From contig OW051494.1 in assembly GCA_932521035.1 (NCBI GenBank), forward strand, positions 5,256,001 through 5,320,000: a stretch of 64,000 nt of DNA. Direction: 5' to 3'. Below, piece by piece: positions 1-10,803 of the stretch. The translations under genes were made by a program, and so were the position numbers. The stretch is from Oscheius dolichura (taxonomy: Eukaryota; Nematoda; Chromadorea; Rhabditida; Rhabditidae). A model generated the notes under the pieces. The model did no database searches and was not told the origin of the DNA. It worked only from the letters and a program-made list of their open reading frames with translations. Each line of letters begins with the position of its first letter. Within the stretch, counting starts at the first letter, position 1.

Positions 1-325
1 CATGATTATATACCCAAAATATTTGTGCCTATATTTCAAGATTTTCTTTACCGTTATCGGTTTCAACTGCATATTTCACTCAGTGCTGTCGTTTTTTTTA
101 AAAACTATCTGTAACAACCCTGGCTATTGAAGCATCGCCAAATTATCTCAACTGCTCAGAAGGAAACTTACGTTTATTACAGATGATAAGATCGCGGCAT
201 TGAGTTTCTATCCTTTTTATATTCTTGTAAGCTTCATCAAGAGCTACTTCATGTTCACGCAAATTCTGTCGAAACCACGGACTGTCACTGATGCAGTCGG
301 AGAATTCTAAAGGTTTCAGTCCCAT
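1..325 (-). CDS. GRAF/oligophrenin-like RhoGAP, first BAR-domain exon (partial)
   Basis: The exon at about 172-325 begins with MGLKPLEFSDCISDSPWFR and continues with a helix-rich stretch (EVALDEAYKNIKRIETQCR). This matches the N-terminus of the BAR domain in ARHGAP26/GRAF and oligophrenin, which typically start MGL/MGH-x-LEFSDC-x-DSP-x-FR. These proteins bind curved membranes through BAR and PH domains and act as RhoGAPs. The start is preceded directly by a TATCAG acceptor, fitting a trans-spliced 5' end, and the exon ends at a GTAAGT donor (166-171). A short second exon is probable in 1-140 but the gene leaves the window, so PH, RhoGAP and SH3 domains cannot be checked. GRAF versus oligophrenin is not separable from one exon. 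Confidence 0.6.
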
Positions 326-330
326 ACTGA

Positions 331-1667
331 TACCAGATATATTCGCAACTTGCTTGGTAGAGCTATTTGAGCAGAATTTTCTGAAAATGGAAGAAGGGTG
401 TATGTAATAAATGTTATATAGCATACTCCTCTAGAGAAAAGGGTGCATGGAATTTTCGTGGCTGAAAACGGGCAATTTGTTCTATATAATCCCTGTTATC
501 CACAAATAGAGCTTTTCAGAAGTAAAAATAAAGTCGAAACGATTGGTGAGCAGGAAGTGGTGTAACACGAGATCTCTCGTTTGTGAGGTAGGAAGTGTAT
601 CGCTTGTCAATATGCGAACTGAACCCAAATTTTTACTAGCATAATGTACCAATTGCATCTCATACAAAAGAAAGGGTATATTATGAGGTTGTCATGTTTT
701 AAACAAATACTACAAGGTATATGAATGAGAAGGATATATAGAAACGCTGGCGATGAACGACCTTGACTTGGCAGTGCCACATATATAGATTTGTGTCACA
801 CATGCCTGCAAAAATATAGGGAAAGCAACAAACGACTTTTTGGCGTTATCAATATGCGTTGCAAGAGAAAGTTTAGGAGCGATAACGATACGATTGAGGA
901 CACGTGTCTATCAATCTTGGCCAAGAAATTAATTATTATAAGTTAGATATATTTGCGTTATAGACCCCTCTCTCTCTCCTCAGAGAAGCCTTTAGTCATA
1001 AGTTGAGAACAAAAAGTGATCTTTTTAATAGAACAACGAAACGACTAGCGTTAATCCCTTTAATTCTAAAACAACTGAAACCCCGAGGTAACCCACGCCA
1101 AAGGAGAATATATAATACTGCAAAGCGCTGCAAAATCGAATAGTCTGAGACATTGGAGATGAGCTATTTGTTATAAACCACCGCCGCCTAGGCGTTGTTT
1201 ATCGATCACTTGCGCATGCTGGGGGCAAGAGAGCGCTGCCATCAAGAGGGAAGGGAAGAGTTGCGCATGGCACAAATACTGATATGCCTACTTACGAATG
1301 CAGGAGAATGGGTTTCAAGTATATATAGCCGCGACTGTCAAATGTAATATAGAAGAACATCTTGCCAGAAAACGTGCGCCCAAAGCACTGTATCAAAAAA
1401 CACCCTCACTTCTAGTTATACTTCAAAGATGCATGCCAAAGCAGAAAAAAAAATAAAGATGCCTCGACCGGGTCCCCCGAGTGATGCAGGCACGCAGAGC
1501 TAGCAGTGATTCTCCCAGAAAATAAAAATAGTGCAGCTACAACTAAAATTGCTTCGGGAAGAGGAACACATAAATGCAAAAGTTTTATTATAAGCAAACG
1601 ACAACAATAACGGATAAAAAAAAGTGCAGCTTGAAAACAAATGAGAATAATATTGAAAATGTTCAGT
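331..1667. other. AT-rich intergenic stretch, no supported gene
   Basis: This lies between the first GRAF-like exon and the stop codon of CCT6. A minus-strand open frame of about 60 codons near 482-667 has no recognisable motif and no convincing splice context, so it is not called. Short CT-rich and GA-rich runs are present but no RNA gene or mobile element was recognised. Confidence 0.4.
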
Positions 1668-3985
1668 TTAAGCATCAGCAATTGGGTTATTGCCAGATTT
1701 AAGGTTTGTCATACCAGCACGCATCACTTCATCCACCAGCAGTAGATTACAGGCAAGGACTGTTGCGGAAGACAAACTGTTTTTCTTAACTATGACGTTG
1801 TCCCATATTCCCTGAAACGGTCACGGTCAAACCATTCAAAAATTTCAACTTTCTGCATAAACATATATGATATGTTTTGATCCAATAACACTAATATTAT
1901 AACTCCTTACCACAGGATGAAACGGTTCTCCGCTTTCGAGATCCAATCCTACAGGCATATCATTGGCATCCTGTGTTGCTTCTACAAGCTTTACAATCGA
2001 TTCCTGGGCATCATATCCACAATTAATAGCTAATGTCTTCGGTACAATGAGAAGCGCGTTAGCATATGCCAATGCACCAAGTTTAGCTCGTCCTTTCAAT
2101 TGGTTCATCTCCTTTTGAAGCATGCAGTATGCAGCGATCTCAAAAGCTCCGGCTCCAGGAAGAAGTGCTTCTTTAAAAAAAAAGAAAGAAAAAATATAAA
2201 AATAGAAATACTGTCTTCAATGGTGTTAAATACAGCACGAAGTCCATCGTGAATAGCATCCTTTATCTGGGTGATGGTATGCTTATTCGGACCTTTGATT
2301 AAGAGAGTAACGGATTTTGGGTTCTTGCAATTCTCAATAAAAGTGTATTTGTCTTCACCCTGCAATAACACATTTTTTTAGCAATGCATTTTTGTAATAC
2401 TCCAAAAAAAATCTGGTTATAGAAGAGAGAAAAATCTCACCAATGTGTGTTCATAAACAAGGCCGGCGTATCCCAAGATATCAGGTGTGATATCGTCAAC
2501 AGAATTCACGGCTTCGCCACCGACCGCAAGCTGTAAACGCTCCATATTGCGTCGCTTTGCACGACGTAGAGCTAATATTCCCTCAGCTGCAAGCAAATCA
2601 AGAGAAGGTGGATCGATGCCTTTTTGATTGATTACGACAAAACCCTTCTTATCGTCGTCGGCACAAACCTTAAAAACGTTGTTTCCAATATTTTTATATT
2701 TCGCTGATATTAATAGGTTAAAAATTACTTGTTTCTTTAGTTCAATTATCTTTAAGACACGACGTGTAATAAACTCTCTTTCCGCTGCAAGGAGTTTTTC
2801 ACGCTCTGCTGCAGTTTTGTAGAAAAGTCCAGAGTTAACTTCGCTAAAAAGATGTATATATATATAAATATAAGGCATACGTTTTCTCATATTCTAATGA
2901 AACGTTACATGTTAAAATGTAAGCATTTTCAATGTGCTTGGGCATATCCGGGTGACGTGCCCCATGATCCAATACTAGGCCTCTGAAAAAGGAAAAAATA
3001 ATGACGAGAAAAGTTCAACAATATAGGGATATTGCCCGGTAGAGAGCCTATTAAATCTATCAAGGAAGTGAGCCTTCTACAGATATGTTGTTTATTACCT
3101 GATTAACTGTGTGTCCATGTCGCTTTCGTGATGCATTTCCATCTTTTCTATCATATGAAGATCAGGGGCACTGTCATCAGTCTTAATAGTTAGAACCGCA
3201 TCAACAACACATTCCGTGATATGATCGGCTAACTTGTGGTGAAGTTTGGTACGCAAAGATGTTCGCGCAACATCGATAAGCGTTGCTCGGTCGCAGGTAA
3301 CCTTAAATGGTATGTTATTCTCGACGAAACTGAAGAAGAAGTCGCGCAGTTTCTTTTTTGGAAAAGCTTTATGAAAAGAGAATCTATGACCGTTGTTGGA
3401 TTAGAGAGGACGCGTTTTTTAGAAAACAATAAAATATTTCAAGGAAACTTACCGGCTGTTTGAAAGATTCCATAAACGCTAAAGTCTTCGTATTTGCCCA
3501 TTCGAAACCTTCAGTAATCAGGCGCGGGTGAACTCCCTGTAAATTAAAACTACACTTAAAGGCGATGTTCATACAATAAACATAAAGATATTTTTGATTT
3601 GACGAACAAACCTCTAGGACATACGATTCCGCCTGTTTTAAAAGTTCACCAATAAGCAAGACTGTTGAAGTGGTACCGTCACCAGTTACGTCATCTTGAG
3701 CAGTTGATGCTTTTGCAATCATAGAAGCAGTGGGGTGTTGAATATGCATCTCATGAAGAAGAACGTTTCCATCTTTAGTGAGTTTAATGTCGCCCGAACC
3801 TGACACCAACCTCAACGGAACTTAAGTATATGTTTATACATTACTTACATTTTTAAAGTTCCCTTTGGCCCTAAGTTCGACCGCATAACCTCCTGAAGTC
3901 CTCGAGCCCCGCTGATGTTAAGCTCAAGAGCAGCTGCATGCCTAGCTAATTCAGCCTTGGGGTTAAGCACTTGAATTGATGCCAT
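1668..3985 (-). CDS. cct-6: T-complex protein 1 subunit zeta (CCT6)
   Basis: CCT6 is a subunit of the cytosolic CCT/TRiC chaperonin ring, which folds actin, tubulin and other proteins with ATP. The start at 3985 gives [20 protein letters not shown], typical of CCT6, and lies directly after TTTTTCAG. The ATP-site motif [19 protein letters not shown] and the preceding [16 protein letters not shown] are plain in the second exon (about 3440-3815). The central [32 protein letters not shown] segment lies around 2530-2630, and the C-terminal part ends at a TAA at 1668-1670. The gene is cut by several introns of about 35-80 nt. It is on the opposite strand from the next gene at 4.4 kb. Family assignment is firm. 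Exon borders were read by eye. Confidence 0.93.
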
Positions 3986-4392
3986 CTGAAAAATAAACTG
4001 ATTTAGACTTCCAAAACAGCAGATTACAATTTACAATTAAGAAAGCAATGATTTCTATAAAAAAAAAATTGTACAAAACTGTACAAATAGCGAGAGCTAG
4101 AGCTCGTGCAACTTCACAGAGATGAGTTTACAGCGAGTATTGAAAAATGTCGTCCTTTCCGGACCTTTCCGTGGGCACAGGGCAGAGCGCGATTATCCTC
4201 ACACTGGGCACACCCTTTAATTTATTTTTTCACGACTCTGTACACAAGAAACTGCGATGTACACGATATAAAAAACATTTTATATATACTTTCGGGTAAT
4301 TTTAGTAAGCACAGAATTACGTTAGAAACGATATCAGTCGAAACATCCTTTTGGTATGCACATAATTTTATTATATTGGGCTACAGTTTAAT

Positions 4393-6625
4393 ATGATTAT
4401 GCAATATGATGATTACGAGTACACATTTCAGATGTCTGAAGAATGCGAGAAAAATGTATCATCGAGAGCGTGCTTTTCGTCTTGTACAAGCATGGACAAC
4501 GTATCGATTGAAACTTCGGCACAACATAAAATTACAAATATTGATGGAGGAAGTGTAAGTCTATTCGTAGCCATTAACTTAATTATCATATAGAAATCGA
4601 CTACACCCAAAGATGAGTATGTATTCCCTCTCGAGGAAAATAAGGTCAGCAAAGAATTAATAACAACTAATAGAGGTTTGCTTTCTAATTATTATAAAGA
4701 AAGGATACAGACGAAGAGGTGGTTTATTCTAGTCTGCCACCTGATCTCAATATTGATATAATGGCAAGAGCCACACGGACGCCGTCTACTGGGTTGAAAT
4801 ATGTTATTAAAAAAGTTGATGGCAAGCTGAGAATTCATCTATACCGCGAAGAAAATGGCAGCCCGGTTAGTCATTTTCTATAGGAAAACAAGTAACCTAC
4901 ATTTTTCACCTAATATAATTTTATTCAGACAAAACAACTCGATAAAGAATCTTTATGTATAGCATGTTCAAGAAACATAGGAAGAGACGAACTTTATTTA
5001 AATTTTCCTGATGATTTGGATAGGAGAAGATTGTGGGGGAACGCCTTAGGCTTTAAATATAATGTAAGTGGCCATAACTAGTAAAACATTTTTTTCATTG
5101 TTTTTTATTATACTAGTAACAAAAAGTACCAATTTTGGAAATTTTGGAAATGAGCATTTTCTGTATCGATCGCTTTTTATAGGAAATTCTTCGACTTAGA
5201 ATCGCCACAGGCTATAGTATTACTAGCATTGGACATATATGCACTGATCATTTTTCAGAAGAATGTTTGCGGTAAGATGCATAAATAAAATATGTCAACT
5301 TTTAGAAAATATAATTTTAATAAAGCTGCTATAGAGTGCTTCGGTATGCCGATAACGTATAACGCAAGCGGTCCTGCATCTCCAGTTAAAAAACGTACCC
5401 CTTGGGATTGTACTGTTTGTTCTTATCGCTGTTATAGCGTTTTTGACATGCATACTCATCTCTCTGCTCATGCAGATGCGGGAAAAGATGACGAGAAAGT
5501 GCGAAACGTATGATGATTCAGTTATCTTAACTACTCTATTTAAGGCACTCTTTGACAAAGGTATTACATGCCCATTTTGCCGACGCTGTACTTATGGATA
5601 CAAGACAATAAGCGGTTTCCAGCGTCACTTACTTATTGAACCTACTTCACATTTCTATTTAAAGTATGTTTAATCAAAAATAGTATTGGGCAAATGCAAC
5701 TTTCAGAAGAATTTACGAAATTGCAATAAAAAACTGTCGCTCAACATCCTTAGAACCAGTCAATAAGTGGTCCACATGGACGGAAAGCAATGTCTTTTAC
5801 GCGTACCATGGATGCGAAGTACCGCTTTCTTCACCCCACAAGCGCAGTGGGGACTCACCAAGTATTTAGAATTTTTTATTAAAAAGAGGAATTCTTACAG
5901 TATCTTCTGTTTCCTCATCAAAGAAAACTAAAGAAGATGGCGGTCATTTTGACAATAATACACGAGGAGTGAGATCAGCTGCGAGAAGACTTAATCTTTC
6001 TACTGTAGAGCCAACAACTTCACTATTGACAGTTAAGACTCACCCGAGTAAAGTTAAATTGGTTCTAAACCTGTTTTTCTCTCAAAATATTGTGTATTCA
6101 GGGTCCTGAAGCAAAGATTGAAATGTCTACAACGTATGTTACTCGAATAAAAGCGCTTTTGCCCCCTGAAACATTAATTACAGCAGATGAAGCTAAAGAC
6201 GGTAACACATAAAAGTTTGTTTTGTTATTCTTGCAGAAGTAATAGTTGGAAGTTCGCATAATCTTGCGCAAGCTTTGCGCCTTGTCACCGAAGAAGACGG
6301 TTTGGACGAAACAGACTACTTAGATGAAGATGACCTATCACCGTTTTTGGCTACAGAAATAGAGCACCGTCAGACATTGGTTAAGCAACGTAAAACAGTC
6401 AGGCAACTGGAATCCAATGAAGCAAGGCTTCGTATATTTGGAGATATGTGCGATGTTCCCCATGGTTACAAAAAAGTCGATGGGCCGGATGGTCCTCGCC
6501 TTGTCCCTCTCGTAAGAATGGGATGCTTCAAAGTAACTTATTTATAGCATGAAAGAAGAAGTTGGCGAGAACGACTCGCTCCGGATGTGCAAATACGAAA
6601 TCGGCGTTTCTTACCGTTGAATTAA
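4393..6625 (+). CDS. THAP-type plus C2H2 zinc-finger protein
   Basis: The gene has small exons and introns of about 35-60 nt. At about 4930-5064 a THAP-like start is seen (CIACSR...LYLNFPDDLDRRRLW), continuing after a larger intron at 5183-5271 with HICTDHFSEECL, the paired C..H half of a THAP C2CH zinc site. Classical fingers follow: WDCTVCSYRCYSVFDMHTHL (about 5400-5460) and ITCPFCRRCTYGYKT...FQRHL (about 5560-5630). The C-terminal third is acidic then basic and ends LPLN with a TAA at 6623-6625. THAP proteins bind DNA, and in C. elegans several act in cell-cycle or chromatin control. A direct orthologue is not recognisable. The stop lies 215 bp before AUP1 on the same strand, so the two may share an operon. 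Confidence 0.72.
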
Positions 6626-6840
6626 CATGTAATTCTCTTAATTTTAGTTTATAATACTTATATTGTGCAGATATTATATCTAGTTTAATTTTACCCCGTT
6701 GATTTTTTTATTCTTCCTTGTTGTGTTTGCTATGCCATTCATAATAAACCTATTTTTGAATGATGTTATTGATTCCTCATGTTGCAAAACGACAATGTTT
6801 ATATGATGAATATATTTAATCACGAGTTTTTTTTTCAGAA

Positions 6841-8482
6841 ATGAACGAGCCTATACCTATAGAGTCAGTTTTTGACACACAGAGAGTTCGATCATTATCT
6901 GGAACGATTCTTCTTTGGGTATATTCTCCAATAGGTGATAAAATATTTTCTTATAATTCTGAATTTAGGTGTGGTATTTTTTCTTATTAGAATTTTTATT
7001 GGAATCCACGCGTTCCTTATTGCTTGTTTGCTAAGAAAAACCACTAAGTTACGTGCCATAGTGCTGAGAACCATGTGTACCGTTCTGGGTATTGCTGTTT
7101 GGCAGGAGGGAAGTCGGTAAGTTTTTTGTTCCAGTAAATAATCGATGTGTTAGAGTTTCAAATGTAAAAGTCATATGCTCTAATCATGTAAGCCCTTTGG
7201 ACCATTTGGCTGTAGATATGGTAGAGCCATGTATACTACCATCAGTGTGGGATATACCTTCAATACTACGATGGTAATCTTTTTTTGTTTTCGATTATAA
7301 CAACATTTTTGTAGGTGTTTGGGCTATCACGATTTGGGATTACGAAAAGGAAGAGAAGAATTCATCAAGCAAACAAAGCGTCATATAGAAACCGAAAAAC
7401 TATCTATCTTGTCGTTTCCGGAAGGATCTATAACAAACGGCCGTGTCGCTTTATTAAAATTCAGGTATATTCGTATATATTACATCCCCTTGTTAGTACA
7501 TGGCCTATGGAAGTTTCTTCTGAAATTCAACCAATCGCCATAAAAATCTGGCGTCCTGCAAATATTAGCATATCCTTGCTCGGTTCTTCTTGGTATTCTG
7601 ATATATTTTGGTTTCTGTTTTTGCCCTTTACTGTAATATATATTCAGTGGCTTCCTATCCTCTCAAAAAATGAAGAGGTTCGCGATCTTAAACAAGTAAC
7701 TACATCACTATATACAGGAATCTATTGAAGATTTTTCTAAACGAGTATCACAATCTATCGCCTCGAGTCTGGCAGTTTCAACATCGAATATAACTAATCA
7801 AGACGCAGTTGATGCTGCTAAACGAAATGCAAGAAAACCTCCAACAGGAAATTCGGTACGCTTTTGTAAACCACGATAAGCTTTGTTTTCTAGGCAGTTA
7901 AAATAGATTCAAGGAAATTAGACGATCTCGCTATGCGGATTAAACAATCATATCCAACAGTTCCGGTTTATGCTATAAGACAAGACCTAGACAAAACTAT
8001 GAGTGCAAAGGTAGCTTACATCACTTTTTTATATGTACAAAAGATCTTATGTATATGCTGCATTCTTTTATTGAAAATACGTGATAATCCGTTTCCAACG
8101 GATATGTCACGAGTTCAAATTTCGCGGCGCATCTCCGTTGCGAGACCATGTCGGAAGAAGGCTGGTCCCACAGCGGAGGCGCGACAGACCTTTAAATTCC
8201 GTGACATATCCGTTGGAAATGGACTATATCTTCACAATTTTAAATTTATCTGAGTTCAGGAAACTGTCCAGCGAATAAAAGATGGAAAACTGGGCATTTC
8301 ATCACTTAAAACGACCGGAAAGGTTTGCTGGTTCCTTTCGAACTCAAACTTAGGTTTAGATGACAACTAATCCTGGTGAATGGAGGCGTCTTTTTGAATC
8401 AAGGAAGTGGGGTATGATTGAAACAAACAGAGCACGCTATCTCGAAAAAGCAGAGGCATATATGGCTAGTAAGTCCAGTTAG
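6841..8482 (+). CDS. AUP1-like lipid-droplet/ERAD membrane protein
   Basis: AUP1 is a monotopic ER and lipid-droplet protein with an acyltransferase-like domain and a CUE domain that recruits ubiquitin-conjugating enzyme. Visible in order are a hydrophobic hairpin (GVVFFLIRIFIGIHAFLIAC), LRTMCTVLGI, an acyltransferase box with the HxxxxD pattern (CSNHVSPLDHLAVD), a second box LSILSFPEGSITNGR, a CUE domain (LDDLAMRIKQSYPTVPVYAI) and a basic C-terminus (WRRLFESRKWGMIETNRARY). Domain order and length fit AUP1. The start at 6841 follows TTTTTTTCAG with only two bases between, as for a trans-spliced message. One intron (about 8009-8259) is several times longer than the others because it holds a foldback element. 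The stop is TAG at 8480-8482. Confidence 0.88.
8088..8223. mobile_element. Foldback MITE inside an AUP1 intron
   Basis: The left end (from about 8088) and right end (to about 8223) are inverted copies sharing TTTCCAACGGATATGTCACG with no mismatch. Weaker complementarity continues inward (CTCCG...GAGACCA against GGGACCA...CTCCG), so nearly the whole 136 bp folds on itself. There is no coding capacity. The target-site duplication is not clear. It accounts for the unusual length of this intron. Superfamily is undetermined. Confidence 0.75.
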
Positions 8483-8687
8483 TATTACTTTGACTTTTGT
8501 CTTTTATGCACTGCAATTTGATTTTTTTTTCTCTTTTCTATTACGCTTAAGCATAGTTTGTTATAAAATAACTACGGAGATATGTATAAAGTATTAAGAA
8601 GTATTTGTTTTTGCAGATCAATGCTTTTCGTGTATATACCTTACATAGTATACAAATGTCTTTTTTTGTTAGACCTACATTTTAAAG

Positions 8688-9612
8688 ATGTGGCAATCAG
8701 CACCTCTTAAAAAAGCTGTGCTTCAAATAAACACAACACGACAAGTGTGTAATCCCTCTTTTAAAAGTCGTCGAACCGGCAGAACGGGTGGTAACTGTGT
8801 CCTCCCGAGGCAAGCTTGGCGTTATGAAGTTTCCCTGGGAAGAAATTTTCAACGAGATTTTGGCAAGCGATTCGGATTCGGAATGGGGTAGGTTTTACTG
8901 AAGGATTGGCTCCAATAACGTTGATAACCACCGCTTTTAGCTTGGATGACAAGTTGTTGCTTGCCTCCATGGGACAAGGGTGTCGCCGTCTTGATGAGAA
9001 GAAAATACAACAAATGAACAAAATTTTGGGAACAAAAATAGAGGAAATTACAAGTATGCACGAAACCATTTCCAAATTAGGAGTGCAGTTTTGTAAGGTT
9101 AGCTATATATCCAGTGACAATAACGTGGAAGCGTTACAGATAAAAGTTAATAAGTCATTCACAGAAGCTGTGGTTTATTGGATCTCTAGGAATCGAAATT
9201 ATGAGGTATTCACATTAATTAGCGTCGAAAGACTTTTCAGGAAATTCAATCAGTTTTAGACAAAGAAAAATATTTAATGCGAAAAACTCTTTCGGATTCA
9301 TTTGGAGTCAATTCCCCCCAACTTCGCTTTATACAAGATAAAAGTGATTTATTGATTGAGGTATTTTACAAGTATATTTTTTGGTTGAATCCCAAAGGAT
9401 TTATTTTAGCCTTCATATAAAATTGGAAACCCTCTCTTATACTCACAATTGGTTTACAGGAGATGGACAAGCTTTTCAAAGAGGCTGATTACGGCACAGA
9501 TTATCGTAGTCTAAATCATACAGCTCGAATTTTGGGAAATGTAAAAGAAGGTCCTGTTGAAGTACACGAAACGTCGCCGAAAAAGAGATACTACCAAAAA
9601 ACAGCAGATTAG
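8688..9612 (+). CDS. Mitochondrial ribosome-binding factor A (RBFA-like)
   Basis: RbfA-type factors bind the small ribosomal subunit during maturation, here expected in mitochondria. The conserved core reads VQFCKVSYISSDNNVEALQI (about 9080-9140), then QLRFIQDKSDLLI with EEMDKLFKEADYGTDYR, matching the RBFA pattern of strand, PxLxFxxD and MDxLLxxAD. The start at 8688 directly follows TTTTAAAG. The first intron is only 23 nt (8745-8767), and reading across it gives RQVVEPAERVVTVSSRGKLG in the frame that continues to the core. The stop TAG is at 9610-9612. It lies 205 bp downstream of AUP1 on the same strand. The N-terminus is short and a presequence is not obvious, so the targeting is inference. 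Confidence 0.75.
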
Positions 9613-9992
9613 GCATAAATTATATGTATTACAGATATGCTTCCACAAGTTGTTTCGTGTCAAACAGTTATTTTAGTTATGGATGCGAGTAAATAACATA
9701 GCACTAAGAATAGTTTACTGTAAGCTTCAAACTATTGCAGTTTCGATCACCTGGTGAAGTAATGCGAGAAAATACAAAACAACCAGGGAAGTTGGGTAGC
9801 TTCTGTAGCAGAAAAATAAAAAGAAGGAAAATACATTCCACGCAAAAAGAAATTTGAATTTTTTGTGGAAAATGATTTTGTTCACTGCAAGTATACACTG
9901 AAGAGAACTGATCCTTTACACAGCTCGCCGCCCCGAGCAAAACTTGGAAAGTACGTGAATTACGTACTGAATTGTTTCTATTGAAATGTGTC
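9613..9992. other. AT-rich intergenic stretch after RBFA
   Basis: No gene is recognisable here. Open frames on the minus strand have no family resemblance. The stretch runs into a large inverted repeat. Confidence 0.4.
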
Positions 9993-10276
9993 TCATCTGA
10001 GTGCATCAAGAACTCTTTATTGGCTCATTGGATTTGATTTCTGTTTTTTGCAATCGATAGAGCACATCGAATTGTCCTTGAATGAGTTTTGGGGGCTAGA
10101 TTTGGTAACTTTACGTAGTAAAAATATAACAAATACGCTTGAAATCGCTGTCATTAATTCAGTCTTTTTTAGTACATTCTCAAAAAACTAATTTAAGGAC
10201 AATCCGGTGTGCTTTATCGATTGCAAAAAACAGAAATAAAATTCGTTCAGCCAATGTTCTTGATACACTCAGATGA
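9993..10276. mobile_element. Foldback element (inverted repeat of about 80 bp arms), copy 1
   Basis: The left arm (about 9993-10080) and right arm (about 10194-10276) are inverted copies with scattered mismatches. Shared blocks are TCATCTGAGTG, ATCAAGAAC, TTTCTGTTTTTTGCAATCGAT and ATTGTCCTT. A related element lies near 46.6-46.8 kb: both contain ATTGGCTGAAC and a similar AAGCAC...AATGAGTTTT core. It has no coding capacity and is best described as a non-autonomous foldback/MITE family. Confidence 0.7.
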
Positions 10277-10578
10277 CATATAAAAACCGAGAACAAAATT
10301 TGAAAATTTCATTTAGCGCGCGGTGTTCTTCATGCTTTATAAATATTTTTCTCAAAATTCAGACATAGGATTGGTTTGATTTTTATTGCAAACAACTAGT
10401 CACACCGAGAGGAACATTTTGACACCAAATATGACAAGTAACGCTCCGGAAAACTATTTTTCCACTGTAAAGTGAATTTTTCGAACAAAATCAACCTGTT
10501 CTCCGTTCCACTTCAAATCTTCAGCATTTCATGGTTTTCTCTTTTGCTCTATAGGAATTCGGGGTCGATAAGACCATA
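10277..10578. other. AT-rich spacer between two repeats
   Basis: No gene, RNA or clear element is recognisable between the foldback element and the dispersed repeat. It lies at the approach to the GC-rich block. Confidence 0.35.
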
Positions 10579-10645
10579 TAAAGCATCAAAAACGCATGAA
10601 AATGCATAAAATCAGATTTGGCATTGGAGCGCTCCGACCTTTAAA
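10579..10645 (+). repeat. Dispersed repeat R1, copy 1 (with GGAGCGCTCC palindrome)
   Basis: About 67 bp is nearly repeated at 47712-47778 in the same orientation. Shared blocks are CATCAAAAACGCAT, ATGCATAAA and TGGAGCGCTCCGACCTTTAA. Weaker likeness continues for some 25 bp to the right (GGCTGTG against GAGCTGTGG). Function is unknown. Confidence 0.75.
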
Positions 10646-10803
10646 CCCCCGGGTTCGGCAGGCTGTGTTTACGCATACGTTTTTCAGTTCAATGAATTCA
10701 TCCAAAAGAGACGTAGCCATTTAGTCGGCGTGAAGAATCCCGTTTCTGTTTCCCCTAATATCTGTCGTAAATAATCATAAGAATAGAAAAAATTTATTCG
10801 GAT

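Noticed and set aside
3236-3463. Plus-strand open frame opposite CCT6
   Set aside because: It is the reverse of CCT6 exons, whose conserved chaperonin sequence is on the minus strand.
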